This document shows, in pieces, positions 26,386 to 35,697 of a DNA stretch of 64,000 bases (positions are counted from its first letter, which is position 1; the number at the start of each line of letters is the position of its first letter). A model generated the notes under the pieces. It was given only the letters and a program-made list of their open reading frames with translations, made no database searches and had not been told where the DNA came from. Source of the stretch: Pontiellaceae bacterium B12219 (GTDB taxonomy: Bacteria; Verrucomicrobiota; Kiritimatiellia; Kiritimatiellales; Pontiellaceae); the NCBI GenBank assembly GCA_029432795.1, contig JARNMJ010000015.1, positions 1 to 64,000 of the forward strand, read 5' to 3'. Position numbers and translations under genes: made by a program.

Positions 26386-27203
26386 AACGGCTGTTTCTAG
26401 GTGCGCTGGCACTGGCTGCCGGTGCGGCTCATGCTGCTCCAGAGCGGCTGGTGGCGGTTGGCGGTGCGGTGAATGAAATCATATATGCGCTGGGGGCGGA
26501 AGAGCTGCTCGTGGGCAATTGTGTGTCGAGCTATTATCCGCCGGAAGCGCTGAAACTTCCAAAGGTTGGATATCAGCGCATGCTGCCGGCCGAAGGCATA
26601 CTTTCGCTGAATCCGGATCTCGTGATTCTGACGGATAAAGCCGGTCCGCCGGCGGTGATCCAACAATTGGAATGTACAGGGGTGGACGTGCTCAAGGTGC
26701 CGGCGGCTGAATCGTTTGAGGGCGTTCTTGAAACCGTTCAGGTGATTGGGTCGCAGCTGGAGCGTACGGAGCAGGCGGAAGAATTGATCGCCCGCCTGAA
26801 AACTGAAAAAGCGATTTTGGATGCAGAACTGGAGCAGCAGGAGTCTGCTCCGAAAGTACTGTTCATTCTGACGCACGGCGGCGCGCCGAGTGTGGGCGGG
26901 GCCGGAACGGCAGCGGATGCCATGATTGCATTGTCCGGTGGCGAAAATGTGGCTACGGCTTTTAATGGATATAAACCGCTTTCGCCGGAAGAGCTGATTG
27001 AGCTGGCGCCGGAGTATGTGCTGAGTTCAAAAAGCGGAGTCGGCCCCGGAGGAAGTACAGAAGCCATTCTGAAAATTCCAGGGGTTGCGCTGACGCCGGC
27101 GGGTAAAAAGAATCAGATTATCATGATGGATTCATTGCTGTTGCTGGGTTTTGGACCGCGCACGGTAGAGGCTGCACTGCAGTTGCATAATGCTTATGAC
27201 TAA
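26382..27203 (+). CDS. hmuT: Heme ABC transporter periplasmic binding protein
   Basis: 273 aa, signal peptide (cleavage near AHA-APE), class III substrate-binding fold. Tyr64 in KVGYQRMLPAEGILSL corresponds to the heme-ligating tyrosine of ShuT/PhuT. Translationally coupled to hemS (ATGA) and overlapping hmuU. It captures heme released by the outer-membrane receptor for the HmuUV permease. Confidence 0.93.
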   Translation: MKRLFLGALALAAGAAHAAPERLVAVGGAVNEIIYALGAEELLVGNCVSSYYPPEALKLPKVGYQRMLPAEGILSLNPDLVILTDKAGPPAVIQQLECTGVDVLKVPAAESFEGVLETVQVIGSQLERTEQAEELIARLKTEKAILDAELEQQESAPKVLFILTHGGAPSVGGAGTAADAMIALSGGENVATAFNGYKPLSPEELIELAPEYVLSSKSGVGPGGSTEAILKIPGVALTPAGKKNQIIMMDSLLLLGFGPRTVEAALQLHNAYD

Positions 27204-28203
27204 ATCGGGCTCCAATATCCGATACCTGTTCGGTCTTGGCATCGTTCTGTTGGTGATGATGGGGATGGCGGTTTCAATTGGCGCCGTCTCCATTTCTCCA
27301 GCAGAATTTCTGAAGGGGAATCTCAGTGATGTGCAGCAGGCGGTGCTCTGGTCCATTCGGATTCCGCGTATGCTGCTGGGTGTGATTGTGGGTTCTGCAC
27401 TCGCCGTTTCCGGTGCGGCCATGCAGGGGCTGTTTCGTAATCCGCTGGCTGATCCCGGGCTGATTGGCATCACCAGCGGGGCGGCTCTGGCGGTCGGGAT
27501 TATGATTGTGCTGGTGAACCCCTCTTCCGGATTTCTGGGGACGTACGGATTAAGTGTGGCCGCTTTTGTCGGAGCGATTCTGACCTGTTTTGTCATCATG
27601 CGGTTTGCACGCGCATCGCAGTCGCTCTCTATCATGTATATGCTGCTCGCCGGTATTGCCGTGAATGCCATTGCGGCGGCGGCCACAGGATTCCTCACCT
27701 ATATCAGCGACGATCAGCAGTTGCGTACGCTGACCTTCTGGACGATGGGCAGTCTGGCCAGTGCACTTTGGCCGACGGTTTTGGTTGCGGCGAGCTGCGT
27801 GCTGCCCGGATTGGTTCTCATGATGCGCAATGCCCGGAACCTGAATATGCTGTTGCTCGGTGAGGAGGATGCCGGGCATCTCGGTGTGGACTGCGATAAA
27901 CTGAAAAATCGATTGGTTGTGGCCATTGCTTTGGCGGTGGGCGCAGGCGTGGCGGTGAGTGGATTTATTGGTTTTGTAGGATTGGTGGTGCCGCATCTGA
28001 TCCGTCTGTTCATCGGGCCGGATCACCGTATTCTTTTACCGGCATCGGCACTGCTCGGTGCCGCACTGCTTCTGGTGGCCGACACCATTTCCCGAACGGT
28101 GGTGGCTCCGGCGGAAATACCCGTGGGCATCATCACCAGTCTGATCGGCGGTCCGTTTTTCCTATGGCTGCTGATTCGACAGTATTCCGGGAGAGCCCAA
28201 TGA
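27190..28203 (+). CDS. hmuU: Heme ABC transporter permease (FecCD family)
   Basis: 337 aa with about nine to ten membrane helices. Family motifs: RIPRMLLGVIVGSALAVSGA, MQGLFRNPLADPGLIGITSG, and the cytoplasmic coupling helix region near GFVGLVVPHLIRLFIGPDHR. The ATG at 27190 overlaps hmuT by 14 bases; ATG 27196 is an alternative. It forms the inner-membrane channel with HmuV, whose start overlaps its stop by 4 bases. Confidence 0.94.
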   Translation: MLMTKSGSNIRYLFGLGIVLLVMMGMAVSIGAVSISPAEFLKGNLSDVQQAVLWSIRIPRMLLGVIVGSALAVSGAAMQGLFRNPLADPGLIGITSGAALAVGIMIVLVNPSSGFLGTYGLSVAAFVGAILTCFVIMRFARASQSLSIMYMLLAGIAVNAIAAAATGFLTYISDDQQLRTLTFWTMGSLASALWPTVLVAASCVLPGLVLMMRNARNLNMLLLGEEDAGHLGVDCDKLKNRLVVAIALAVGAGVAVSGFIGFVGLVVPHLIRLFIGPDHRILLPASALLGAALLLVADTISRTVVAPAEIPVGIITSLIGGPFFLWLLIRQYSGRAQ

Positions 28204-28967
28204 TTGAAGCGATTGATCTCGAGTTTTCGGTTCGAACTGAATTGATTTTAAAACCAACGAATCTGACGTTGCAGGGGGCCGGGATTACGGCCATTCTCGG
28301 GCCGAACGGTGCCGCAAAATCGACCTTGTTAAAGTGCCTCAGCGGAGCAAACAAGCCGACGGGCGGAACGGTTCGGTTCGATCAAAAAGAACTGTCGGCC
28401 TATTCTGCAAAAGCGTTGGCGCAACGGCGCGCCGTACTTTCGCAATCCACCGAAATTTCCTTTCCGTTCAAAGTGCATGAAGTAGTGATTATGGGCCGGA
28501 ATCCGCATTTGATCGGCCGGGAGTCGGAAGCGGATCATCGGATTGTCGAGCAGGCGCTGCAGTGTGTGGATGCATTGAATTTGATGAACCGCGAATTTTC
28601 AACGCTTTCCGGCGGGGAAAAACAGCGGGTCCAGTTGGCCCGTGTTTTTGCGCAGGTCTGGGAGCAGTCCGAATCGTTGGTCTTGTTGGATGAGCCCACT
28701 TCTGCGCTGGACCTACGCCATCAGAGTCAGATTCTGGGGTATGTGCAGCAACAGGTTGAACGGTTTCAAATGACCGTGCTGTGCATTCTGCACGATATCA
28801 ATTTGGCGGCGATGTATGCCGATCGAATTATCCTGATGAAAAACGGGGCAATTCAGTATCAGGGTTCAAAAGAGCGCGTGCTGACGGCCGAGCGGCTTGA
28901 GGACGTGTTTGAAACAAAAATCATGCACCACCGGCGTGAAAACCAGTCGCGTTTTTTTCTGGGTTAG
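28200..28967 (+). CDS. hmuV: Heme ABC transporter ATP-binding protein
   Basis: 255 aa from ATG 28200, which overlaps the hmuU stop (ATGA) and has GGGAGAG upstream; the frame is open 12 codons further. Walker A reads GPNGAAKST, with Ala instead of the usual Gly before Lys. The signature is LSGGEKQRVQLARVF, Walker B LVLLDEPTSALD, and the H-loop His lies in ILHDINLA. ATPase of the heme importer. Confidence 0.94.
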   Translation: MIEAIDLEFSVRTELILKPTNLTLQGAGITAILGPNGAAKSTLLKCLSGANKPTGGTVRFDQKELSAYSAKALAQRRAVLSQSTEISFPFKVHEVVIMGRNPHLIGRESEADHRIVEQALQCVDALNLMNREFSTLSGGEKQRVQLARVFAQVWEQSESLVLLDEPTSALDLRHQSQILGYVQQQVERFQMTVLCILHDINLAAMYADRIILMKNGAIQYQGSKERVLTAERLEDVFETKIMHHRRENQSRFFLG

Positions 28968-28999
28968 TTTCCAGCCCCTGGAGATATAAGGAGTAAACG

Positions 29000-29053
29000 A
29001 TGTTGAAGATGAATCGGATTGAAGATCCGTGTGGATTGCATGAAACAGAATAA
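29000..29053 (+). CDS. Possible 17-residue leader peptide ahead of the ABC exporter
   Basis: ATG at 29000 has a near-ideal AAGGAG site 6 bases upstream and encodes MLKMNRIEDPCGLHETE, ending at a TAA that overlaps the first codons of the exporter gene (ATG 29040) in another frame. The exporter's own start lacks a good ribosome site, so translation may be coupled through this leader. Functional status is unproven. Confidence 0.45.
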   Translation: MLKMNRIEDPCGLHETE

Positions 29054-30764
29054 TGCATTGAAGGAACTCGTCCCGTATTACCGCACGTACCGTCGGAAAT
29101 TTCTGACAAATATCGCGTTGATTATTCTGCGCATCGGATGCGTTACACTGATCCCTTTACTGACCCGTCAGCTGTTTAATTTCCAGCCGGACCGGATGTG
29201 GGAATACATGGGATGGATCGGCGGCATTGTTCTGTCCATTATTGGAATGGTTTGGTGCAGTTATGAAATCATTCGGGTGGGTAAAGAAATCGGGGCGTCG
29301 ATTGAAACCGACCTGCGCAGGGATCTGTTTGCCCATTTGCAGAAACTGAACTTTTCGTATTACGACACCCATAAAACCGGCCATTTAATGGCTCGGATGA
29401 CGAATGATTTGGGCACGCTTTCCGGAACACTCCATCAGCTGCCGGAAGATCTGCTGAATACACTGCTCACCTTGCTCGGTGCGTTAGCAGTGATGTTCTG
29501 GATGAACGCTCCGTTGGCCTTGATTGCGGTTGTTCCTTTGCCGGTGGCAGTTTGGATGGGCATTCGGAGTAAAAAAAAGTTCAAGATGCACTCCCATCGG
29601 ATTCGCGCCGATATCGGGTGGATCAACAGCACCATGGAAAACTCGATTATGGGAATCCGGGAGGTGCAGTCATTTGCGAATGAAGAATTGCAAATGGCGG
29701 AGTTTGAAAAGATCAATCAACGGTTTTGCACGGCAAAGTTCGATCTGGCCAAAACCGCCGCGCATTATGCCGCCTTCATGCTGGGGTTTATGCGGGTGCA
29801 CGGACTCATGATTACAGTGGCCGGCAGTTTGATGTGTGTATTTTTCGACCTGCCCATTGCGGACTTGATTGCTTTCATGATGTACACGCGTTTCATGATT
29901 ATGCCTATTGAACGGCTGGTCAGTTTTTCGGATCAATATGCACAGGGTCTGGCGGCCTTTGAACGGTTTACGGAGATTCTCGACACAAAACCTGAAATTG
30001 AAAATGATCCGAAGGCAATGCTTCCCGAACGGGTCTGTGGTTCGCTGCAATTTGATGAGGTATCTTTTGCCTATAATGGTACAGAGCGAATGGTCTTGAA
30101 TCAGGTGAATCTGAACGTGGAGCCGGGGTCGGTCATTGCTTTGGTGGGAGAATCCGGTGCTGGTAAATCAACCCTGGCGAATCTGGTGTGCCGCTTTTAT
30201 GAAGCCACCAGCGGACGCGTTTTACTGGATGGAGCCGATGTTAAAACATGGCCGCTTCACGGGTTGCGGCGGCAGATTGGTGTGGTACAGCAGGTTCCTT
30301 TTCTCTTTGATTCGAGTATTCGCCATAACATTGCTTTCGGCCGGCCGGAGGCCTCCGAGGCAGAACTGCGCGAAGCCGCGAGGCAGGCGAACATTCTTGA
30401 ATTCATCGATTCGCTTCCGGATGGCCTGGACACGATGGTCGGCGAGCAGGGGGTTATGCTTTCCGGCGGGCAGCGTCAGCGAATTTCCATTGCGCGGGTT
30501 TTTCTTAAAAATCCACCGATCATCATCTTTGATGAAGCGACGTCTTCGTTGGATAATGAGTCGGAACGGCTCATGCAGGAAGCGATGCAGCATCTGTTTA
30601 ACGGCCGGACCACGCTGATTATTGCGCATCGGCTTTCCACTGTTAAATATGCGGATTACACCTACGTCTTCCGGGAGGGGCGGATCGAAGAAGCGGGCAC
30701 GCACGAAGCGCTGATGGCCGCCGAAGGCTATTACCACCAACTTTATACGCAGGGGTTGGGCTGA
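29040..30764 (+). CDS. ABC exporter, MsbA-like half-transporter
   Basis: 574 aa. Six membrane helices (about residues 20-300) are fused to a nucleotide-binding domain: Walker A GESGAGKST, Q-loop VVQQVPFLFD, signature LSGGQRQRISIARVF, Walker B IIIFDEATSSLD, H-loop AHRLS. ATG 29040 is chosen; a TTG 21 bases upstream is in frame, but neither has a strong ribosome site, and a short ORF with one overlaps the start. As last gene of the heme operon it may export a heme product or excess tetrapyrrole (inference); lipid or drug export is equally possible on sequence alone. Confidence 0.85.
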   Translation: MKQNNALKELVPYYRTYRRKFLTNIALIILRIGCVTLIPLLTRQLFNFQPDRMWEYMGWIGGIVLSIIGMVWCSYEIIRVGKEIGASIETDLRRDLFAHLQKLNFSYYDTHKTGHLMARMTNDLGTLSGTLHQLPEDLLNTLLTLLGALAVMFWMNAPLALIAVVPLPVAVWMGIRSKKKFKMHSHRIRADIGWINSTMENSIMGIREVQSFANEELQMAEFEKINQRFCTAKFDLAKTAAHYAAFMLGFMRVHGLMITVAGSLMCVFFDLPIADLIAFMMYTRFMIMPIERLVSFSDQYAQGLAAFERFTEILDTKPEIENDPKAMLPERVCGSLQFDEVSFAYNGTERMVLNQVNLNVEPGSVIALVGESGAGKSTLANLVCRFYEATSGRVLLDGADVKTWPLHGLRRQIGVVQQVPFLFDSSIRHNIAFGRPEASEAELREAARQANILEFIDSLPDGLDTMVGEQGVMLSGGQRQRISIARVFLKNPPIIIFDEATSSLDNESERLMQEAMQHLFNGRTTLIIAHRLSTVKYADYTYVFREGRIEEAGTHEALMAAEGYYHQLYTQGLG

Positions 30765-30772
30765 TATTTTGA

Positions 30773-30847
30773 GACCGATGAGCTCATTTGGTTAGCACAC
30801 TGCCTTGACAGGACAGGGCGGAAGTTCGAATCTTCCATCACTCGGCA
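30773..30847 (+). pseudogene. Degenerate tRNA-Val(GAC)-like sequence
   Basis: The stretch reads like a tRNA: D-arm start GCTCATTTGGTTA, anticodon arm CTGCCTTGACAGGACAG with GAC anticodon, T-arm GGAAGTTCGAATCTTCC with perfect stem. But the D-stem is broken (GCTC against GCAC), the anticodon stem has a C-A mismatch, and the acceptor strands (CCGATGA and TCACTCGG) pair only with a bulge. No CCA is encoded. It is best read as a decayed or partial tRNA gene 8 bases after the ABC exporter, at the edge of the heme island. Confidence 0.6.
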
Positions 30848-30992
30848 CTTTGAAAATTATGCTTCGAATTATTCTTAAACTTCAGATTGATCTCTTTCTG
30901 GCATATTTTTCCATGTGATACGAATTAGATGGATTTGCTAAGCACATTAGCAGACAGGATTGATATACAAGGGGAAACGGGGGTTTCTGAAA

Positions 30993-31343
30993 ATGATTAT
31001 TGATTATGAAATACGCGGAGATTACACGGTGGGGGTTGTTACAGTTCGGGGGGATCTGACAGCAACTTCAGTTGATAAATTTCGAAATAAAGTGGCTGTT
31101 CTAATCGCTCCGAATAAAAACATTCGACACTTCGTTATTGATTTCGCTCAGGTTAATTTTATGGACAGTGCAGGTTTGGGATCTCTGATCTCGATCGTGA
31201 AACGCATTCGCGATATGAAGGGAGACGTGAAGCTGGCCCGATTAAACGAGGCCCCCAAAAAACTGTTGAATATCGTTCATGCCTATAAGCACTTCGAGAT
31301 ATTCGACTCCCTTGAAGAGGCAATCGACAGTTACCATGTGTAG
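30993..31343 (+). CDS. STAS-domain anti-sigma factor antagonist
   Basis: 116 aa, the whole protein is one STAS domain. The NFMDSAGLGSLISI motif carries the serine that is phosphorylated by HPK/RsbW-type kinases in SpoIIAA-like proteins. ATG 30993 is chosen over an in-frame TTG 33 bases upstream, because it begins right at the domain. No partner kinase or sigma factor adjoins it; the downstream gene is convergent. Confidence 0.87.
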   Translation: MIIDYEIRGDYTVGVVTVRGDLTATSVDKFRNKVAVLIAPNKNIRHFVIDFAQVNFMDSAGLGSLISIVKRIRDMKGDVKLARLNEAPKKLLNIVHAYKHFEIFDSLEEAIDSYHV

Positions 31344-32039
31344 CTATCGGGGCGAGCTCTGAGAGGCTTTCACGAGGGCGAAGAAACGATCCTCATTTTT
31401 CTCCCAAAGGCCGTTTTTTTTGAGCATGTCGGCAAGAGCATTTATTTTGGATGGGTCGCGGGACGCATCAAGAAAGGCTTTGTCGATAGTGTTGGTGAGT
31501 CGTTTTTTCAGATCAAGGGAGTGCTGCTGAAAGTCCTGCATATTACCTTGGGCCGAATGCTGAACGAGCTCGACCATCAGCTTCATCAGGCAGACCTGCC
31601 ACGGATCATCGACGCCGATTAAAATCGAGCTGAGCGGATCATCTTTTCCGGATACCTCATCCTTGACGCGCTGGAGCACATTATCGATGTGGTCGGTGAC
31701 GATATATTCTTTCAGCTCCTGTTTCTGCAGGGTGAAACCGTATTGCATAATGCGCAGCTCGTGGGCGTGTTTGGCCAGCCAATCGGCATACTGTTTTGCG
31801 TCTTCGCCCAAATCGCCGACATCCATCTGCCCCAGTGCACCGGGGGTGATGATAGCCGGTTTAAGTGCTTTCATCTGGCCTTCACGGACAACCACTTTAT
31901 CAATGCTGTCCATGTGCTGGCAGACCATATAGTAATTCACGACGGTGTCGCCGAAGGTTTCCAATCGGTTGATCGGCACCGTGATCAGTTCGGTGTTGTT
32001 GACGGCATACCAGAAATCAAATTGTTTATTATTGCTCAT
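31344..32039 (-). CDS. Conserved-looking protein of unknown function
   Basis: 231 aa, soluble, no signal peptide or membrane segment. Begins MSNNKQFDFWYAVNNTELIT; the C-terminal half is helical and charged. I do not recognise a family. It lies downstream of smc on the same strand, separated by an 82-base hairpin repeat, and abuts the STAS gene end to end (convergent, no spacer). Confidence 0.7.
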   Translation of the reverse strand: MSNNKQFDFWYAVNNTELITVPINRLETFGDTVVNYYMVCQHMDSIDKVVVREGQMKALKPAIITPGALGQMDVGDLGEDAKQYADWLAKHAHELRIMQYGFTLQKQELKEYIVTDHIDNVLQRVKDEVSGKDDPLSSILIGVDDPWQVCLMKLMVELVQHSAQGNMQDFQQHSLDLKKRLTNTIDKAFLDASRDPSKINALADMLKKNGLWEKNEDRFFALVKASQSSPR

Positions 32040-32050
32040 AGGTTTAATGA

Positions 32051-32125
32051 GTAATTCGTAATGCGTAATGCGTAATTTGTAAAGAAGTGAAGCCCTACGA
32101 TTACCTTTTACGAATTACGCCTTAC
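32051..32125. repeat. Inverted-repeat element of the GTAATTCGTAATGCGTAAT type
   Basis: Left arm GTAATTCGTAATGCGTAA (32051-32068) pairs imperfectly with TTACGAATTACGCCTTAC (32108-32125), which includes the smc stop codon. The first 19 bases are identical to the left arm of the element at 38345, so this is a dispersed repeat at gene ends. Confidence 0.75.
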
Positions 32126-35100
32126 TTCATTGTTTTTTCGTTAGCCTGATAGTCGGCGAATTTCATAGAGACCACTTTTGAGATACCGCGGGTTTGCATG
32201 GTGACGCCGTAGATGACGTCGGCTGCGGCAATGGTCTGACGACTGTGGGTGATGATGATAAACTGTGATGAGGTCAGGAAGCCTTTCAGCGCTTCCACGA
32301 AGCGGTTGATGTTGGCGTCGTCGAGGGCGGCATCGAGCTCGTCGAGCACACAGAAGGGGCTGGGCTTAACCTTGAAAAGCGAGAAGAGCAGGGCGACCGC
32401 GGTCATGGTTCTTTCGCCCCCGGAGAGCAGGGAAATGGTCTGCAGTTTTTTGCCGGGCGGCCGGGCGATGATTTCAATACCGGCTTCCAGCACATCTTCG
32501 TCGTCGGTAAGGACCAGCTTTGCGGAGCCTCCGCCGAACAGTTGTTTGAACATTTCCTGAAACTCGGTATTCACTTTGTCAAAGGTGGCTTTGAACAGTT
32601 CCGTGGTGGTGCTGTTGATGGTTTTAATCATATCCAGCAACTGGCCTTTGGCGGCAATCAGGTCTTCCTGCTGCTGAACGAGGAAGGCATAGCGCTCCTC
32701 GTGCTCGGCATGTTCTTCAATGGCAACGAGATTCACGGGGCCCATCGAATCGATTTTGGCCTGCAGTTCCGCTACACGGGTTTCAATCACCTCGCGCTCC
32801 GGAATTTCATCATTTTCCCAGATCGGTGCATCGACTTCCGCCAGCTCCTCTTTGGTCATGTGGTAGGTTCCGGTGATCCGTTCGAGTGCGTTATCGTGCC
32901 GCATGACAAATTCAGCTTTCTGAACGTCGAATTTGGATTTTTTATTCAGTTCAAATTCGAGTTCATTCCGCAGGCCGCGCAACCGGTTTTCGGCTGTGGT
33001 TAAAATCTGGATTGTTTCTTCGCGCCGAGCACGTTCGGCTTCCAGCACCTGCGTGGTTTCATCCAACCGGATTTCGAGCGGCTCAATTTTATTCTGCTCG
33101 TCTTCGATTGCCTCGCGGAGTCCTTCGATACGGGTGTTGTAGGAATTGACTCCGTTGGACCGGTCGTTGATCAGATCTTCCAATTCCTGGATACGCGCGG
33201 CGGTCGGCTCCCGGCGGCTGTTCAAATGTTCCAGCGCGGAGGTTTTATGCGAATAGATGATCCGGTGTTCGGACGTAACCTGCAGGGCGTCGTTGCGTTT
33301 TTCTTCAATTTCGTTGAGTACCTTGGTCAGGTCTGCACTTTTGGAACGGACTTCGGTCTGCCGGTCACGAACATTCTGAAGCTGCGTTGCCAGGTTTTTG
33401 CGGAGTTCAGTGCCTTCGCTCTCGTTTTCAGTCAGGCTGGTAAATTCGAAGGAAACCGTTTCAAAGCGATCTTTAGCCCGTTTGGTTTCGCGGACAATGA
33501 CCTGACGTTCACCTTCCTGCAAGGCGAGCTCGCGGCGGAATTCTTCGAGCATCTGCCGGGCATTTTCGATGCTGGCGGCAATGCCGGATTCTTCGCCGCG
33601 CAACGATTCCAGCGCTTCTTCCAGGGTTTGGATTTCTTTTTCCTGCGCTTCAATTTCCCCTTGCAGCCGCTCCCGCATCTGGTGGCGGGCGAGCGGACTT
33701 TTATCTGCTGTATTCGGCATCCAGAGTTCGGAAGATCCGCAACCGGAAATCACGGTTCCGCTCAGAGTGACCACCACAGTGTCGGCCGAAAGGACGGCCG
33801 GAATGTCGGATTCGGAATGCACCACGCGGATGTTCCAGAACAGGCGGTGTATGAGCGGGGCAACCGCAGAATCGAATTGAATGCAGTCGAGCAGGGCTTT
33901 GCCGATGGCCGACGAATCCAGTTCTGCTTCTTCTTTGGCGGAACGCACACTCAGCAGCCGGACGCTGCCTGCTTCCTGATCCCGCAGCCAGTTGAGGGCA
34001 TCCCGGGCATACGCTTCGTCGCGCACCACAATGGCATCGATGCAGGGGCGCAGAATGGCTTCGAGCGCGGTCTGATAGTCGGGAGATGTGGTCATCTGCT
34101 CAGCCAGCGGCCCCAGAATTCCGGCGGGATCGAGGGAGAAGTCAGCCGGCGGATCGAGCAGCGTCTGTGCGCCGGGCGGAAAGCCTTCGGTACGGGCTTC
34201 GCCGCCGGACAGCATTTCGAGCTGCGCCCGTTTGGCGGCTGCCGTTTTCTGGGCATCGTTCAAAGCACGGTCTTTTTCCACGATTAAATCTTTGCGGGTC
34301 GACCGGTCTGCATTCAGGCTGTTCAGGGTGTCGGCCTGTTCGGCGACCTTACTTTGGAGCATGTCCACCTTGGCGGTCATTTCCTCTTCGCGTTCGATGT
34401 AGGAACCCAATGCCCGTTCGAGTTCCGCTTTTTCCGTGGCCAGCCGTTCCTTTTTCAGCATGGCTTCGCGGTCGCGGGCATCCATGGCATTCAGCTCGTT
34501 CTGCATCGAGGAAGCCTTCGAATCGAGAGCTACCGATTCGTTGCGCAGATTATTTAAATCCATGCGGGCGGCATTCATCTGATCTTCAACTTCTTTTTGT
34601 GCCAGTGTAACGCGTTCCAGTCCTTCGGCTGCCTGTTGTTTGGCAATCTGGGCTTCGGCGATTTCGGTGATGATTTTTTCGAGCTCGGCGCGGTGGGTTT
34701 CGAGTCGAACGCGTGCTTCTTCGGTTTCCTGCGTATTGCGCTGTGCGAGCGTGGTGAGCTCTGCAATCCGGTCGGTATTCATCAGAATCAGGTTGCGGGT
34801 CCGTTCGAGTTCGCTCCGTGAAGCGGAGGCCTGTTCCATGGCGGTGGAAATGGTCTGTTCCAGTTGGGACAGGGCTTTGCGGGAGGATTCGGCTTCCGTT
34901 TCCGCCTGTTCCACCCCGCGGTGAAGCTCCGCCACTTTGCGTTCCAATATCTGGAGCTCGCCGGTCAGTTCGTTGATCTTCTGCGCGTATTCTTTCAGCT
35001 TCTGGTTGGTTATATAGATGTCCAGCCCGCGCATTTCTTCGGTCAGTTCTTTAAAGCGCTTGGCTTTCCCGGCCTGGCGCTGGAGGGAAATGATCTGCCG

Positions 35101-35697
35101 TTTCACTTCGCGGATCACATCTTCGAGGCGCAGGAGGTTGGCTTCGGTATGTTCGAGTTTACGCAGGGCTTCTTTTTTGTCGGCCTTGTATTTGGTGATG
35201 CCGCTGGCCTCTTCAAAAACGGTGCGCCGGTCTTCGGGGCGGGCGGATAAAATCTGGTCGATTTTTCCCTGTTCCAATACGGAATACGAGTCGGTGCCGA
35301 CGCCGGTATCCATGAAAAGGCGGTGAATGTCCTTCAGGCGACAGGCTTTGCGGTTGAGGAAATAGCCGCTTTCACCGGACCGGAACACGCGGCGGGTAAT
35401 GCAGACTTCGGAATATTCAATGCCGAGAGCGTCGGTGCAGTCAGCAAGCGTGATGCTGACTTCGGCCATGCCCAGCGGTTTGGCGGTGTCGGTGCCGTTA
35501 AAAATGACGTCTTCCATTTTAGCGCCGCGCAGCGCCCGGGCGCGCTGTTCCCCCAAAACCCAGCGAACGGAATCCGAAACATTGCTCTTTCCACAGCCGT
35601 TCGGGCCCACAATCGCCGTCATGCCGGGTTCAAATTCCAGTTTGGTTTTATTCGCGAAGCTTTTAAATCCAACTATTTCGAGGGTTTTCAGATACAC
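32122..35697 (-). CDS. smc: Chromosome segregation ATPase SMC
   Basis: 1191 aa. The N-terminal ATPase half has Walker A GPNGCGKSN at residues 31-39; long coiled coils flank a hinge near the middle. The C-terminal half carries the LSGGERTMTAVALLFSLF signature and CVLDELDAALDD Walker B. The GTG at 35697 is chosen: GGAGG lies 8 bases upstream and the protein then begins VYLKTLEIVGFKSFA, the usual SMC opening. The open frame extends 13 codons further without a ribosome site. It organises and condenses the chromosome with ScpA/ScpB, which are not in this window. Confidence 0.96.
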   Translation of the reverse strand: MYLKTLEIVGFKSFANKTKLEFEPGMTAIVGPNGCGKSNVSDSVRWVLGEQRARALRGAKMEDVIFNGTDTAKPLGMAEVSITLADCTDALGIEYSEVCITRRVFRSGESGYFLNRKACRLKDIHRLFMDTGVGTDSYSVLEQGKIDQILSARPEDRRTVFEEASGITKYKADKKEALRKLEHTEANLLRLEDVIREVKRQIISLQRQAGKAKRFKELTEEMRGLDIYITNQKLKEYAQKINELTGELQILERKVAELHRGVEQAETEAESSRKALSQLEQTISTAMEQASASRSELERTRNLILMNTDRIAELTTLAQRNTQETEEARVRLETHRAELEKIITEIAEAQIAKQQAAEGLERVTLAQKEVEDQMNAARMDLNNLRNESVALDSKASSMQNELNAMDARDREAMLKKERLATEKAELERALGSYIEREEEMTAKVDMLQSKVAEQADTLNSLNADRSTRKDLIVEKDRALNDAQKTAAAKRAQLEMLSGGEARTEGFPPGAQTLLDPPADFSLDPAGILGPLAEQMTTSPDYQTALEAILRPCIDAIVVRDEAYARDALNWLRDQEAGSVRLLSVRSAKEEAELDSSAIGKALLDCIQFDSAVAPLIHRLFWNIRVVHSESDIPAVLSADTVVVTLSGTVISGCGSSELWMPNTADKSPLARHQMRERLQGEIEAQEKEIQTLEEALESLRGEESGIAASIENARQMLEEFRRELALQEGERQVIVRETKRAKDRFETVSFEFTSLTENESEGTELRKNLATQLQNVRDRQTEVRSKSADLTKVLNEIEEKRNDALQVTSEHRIIYSHKTSALEHLNSRREPTAARIQELEDLINDRSNGVNSYNTRIEGLREAIEDEQNKIEPLEIRLDETTQVLEAERARREETIQILTTAENRLRGLRNELEFELNKKSKFDVQKAEFVMRHDNALERITGTYHMTKEELAEVDAPIWENDEIPEREVIETRVAELQAKIDSMGPVNLVAIEEHAEHEERYAFLVQQQEDLIAAKGQLLDMIKTINSTTTELFKATFDKVNTEFQEMFKQLFGGGSAKLVLTDDEDVLEAGIEIIARPPGKKLQTISLLSGGERTMTAVALLFSLFKVKPSPFCVLDELDAALDDANINRFVEALKGFLTSSQFIIITHSRQTIAAADVIYGVTMQTRGISKVVSMKFADYQANEKTMK

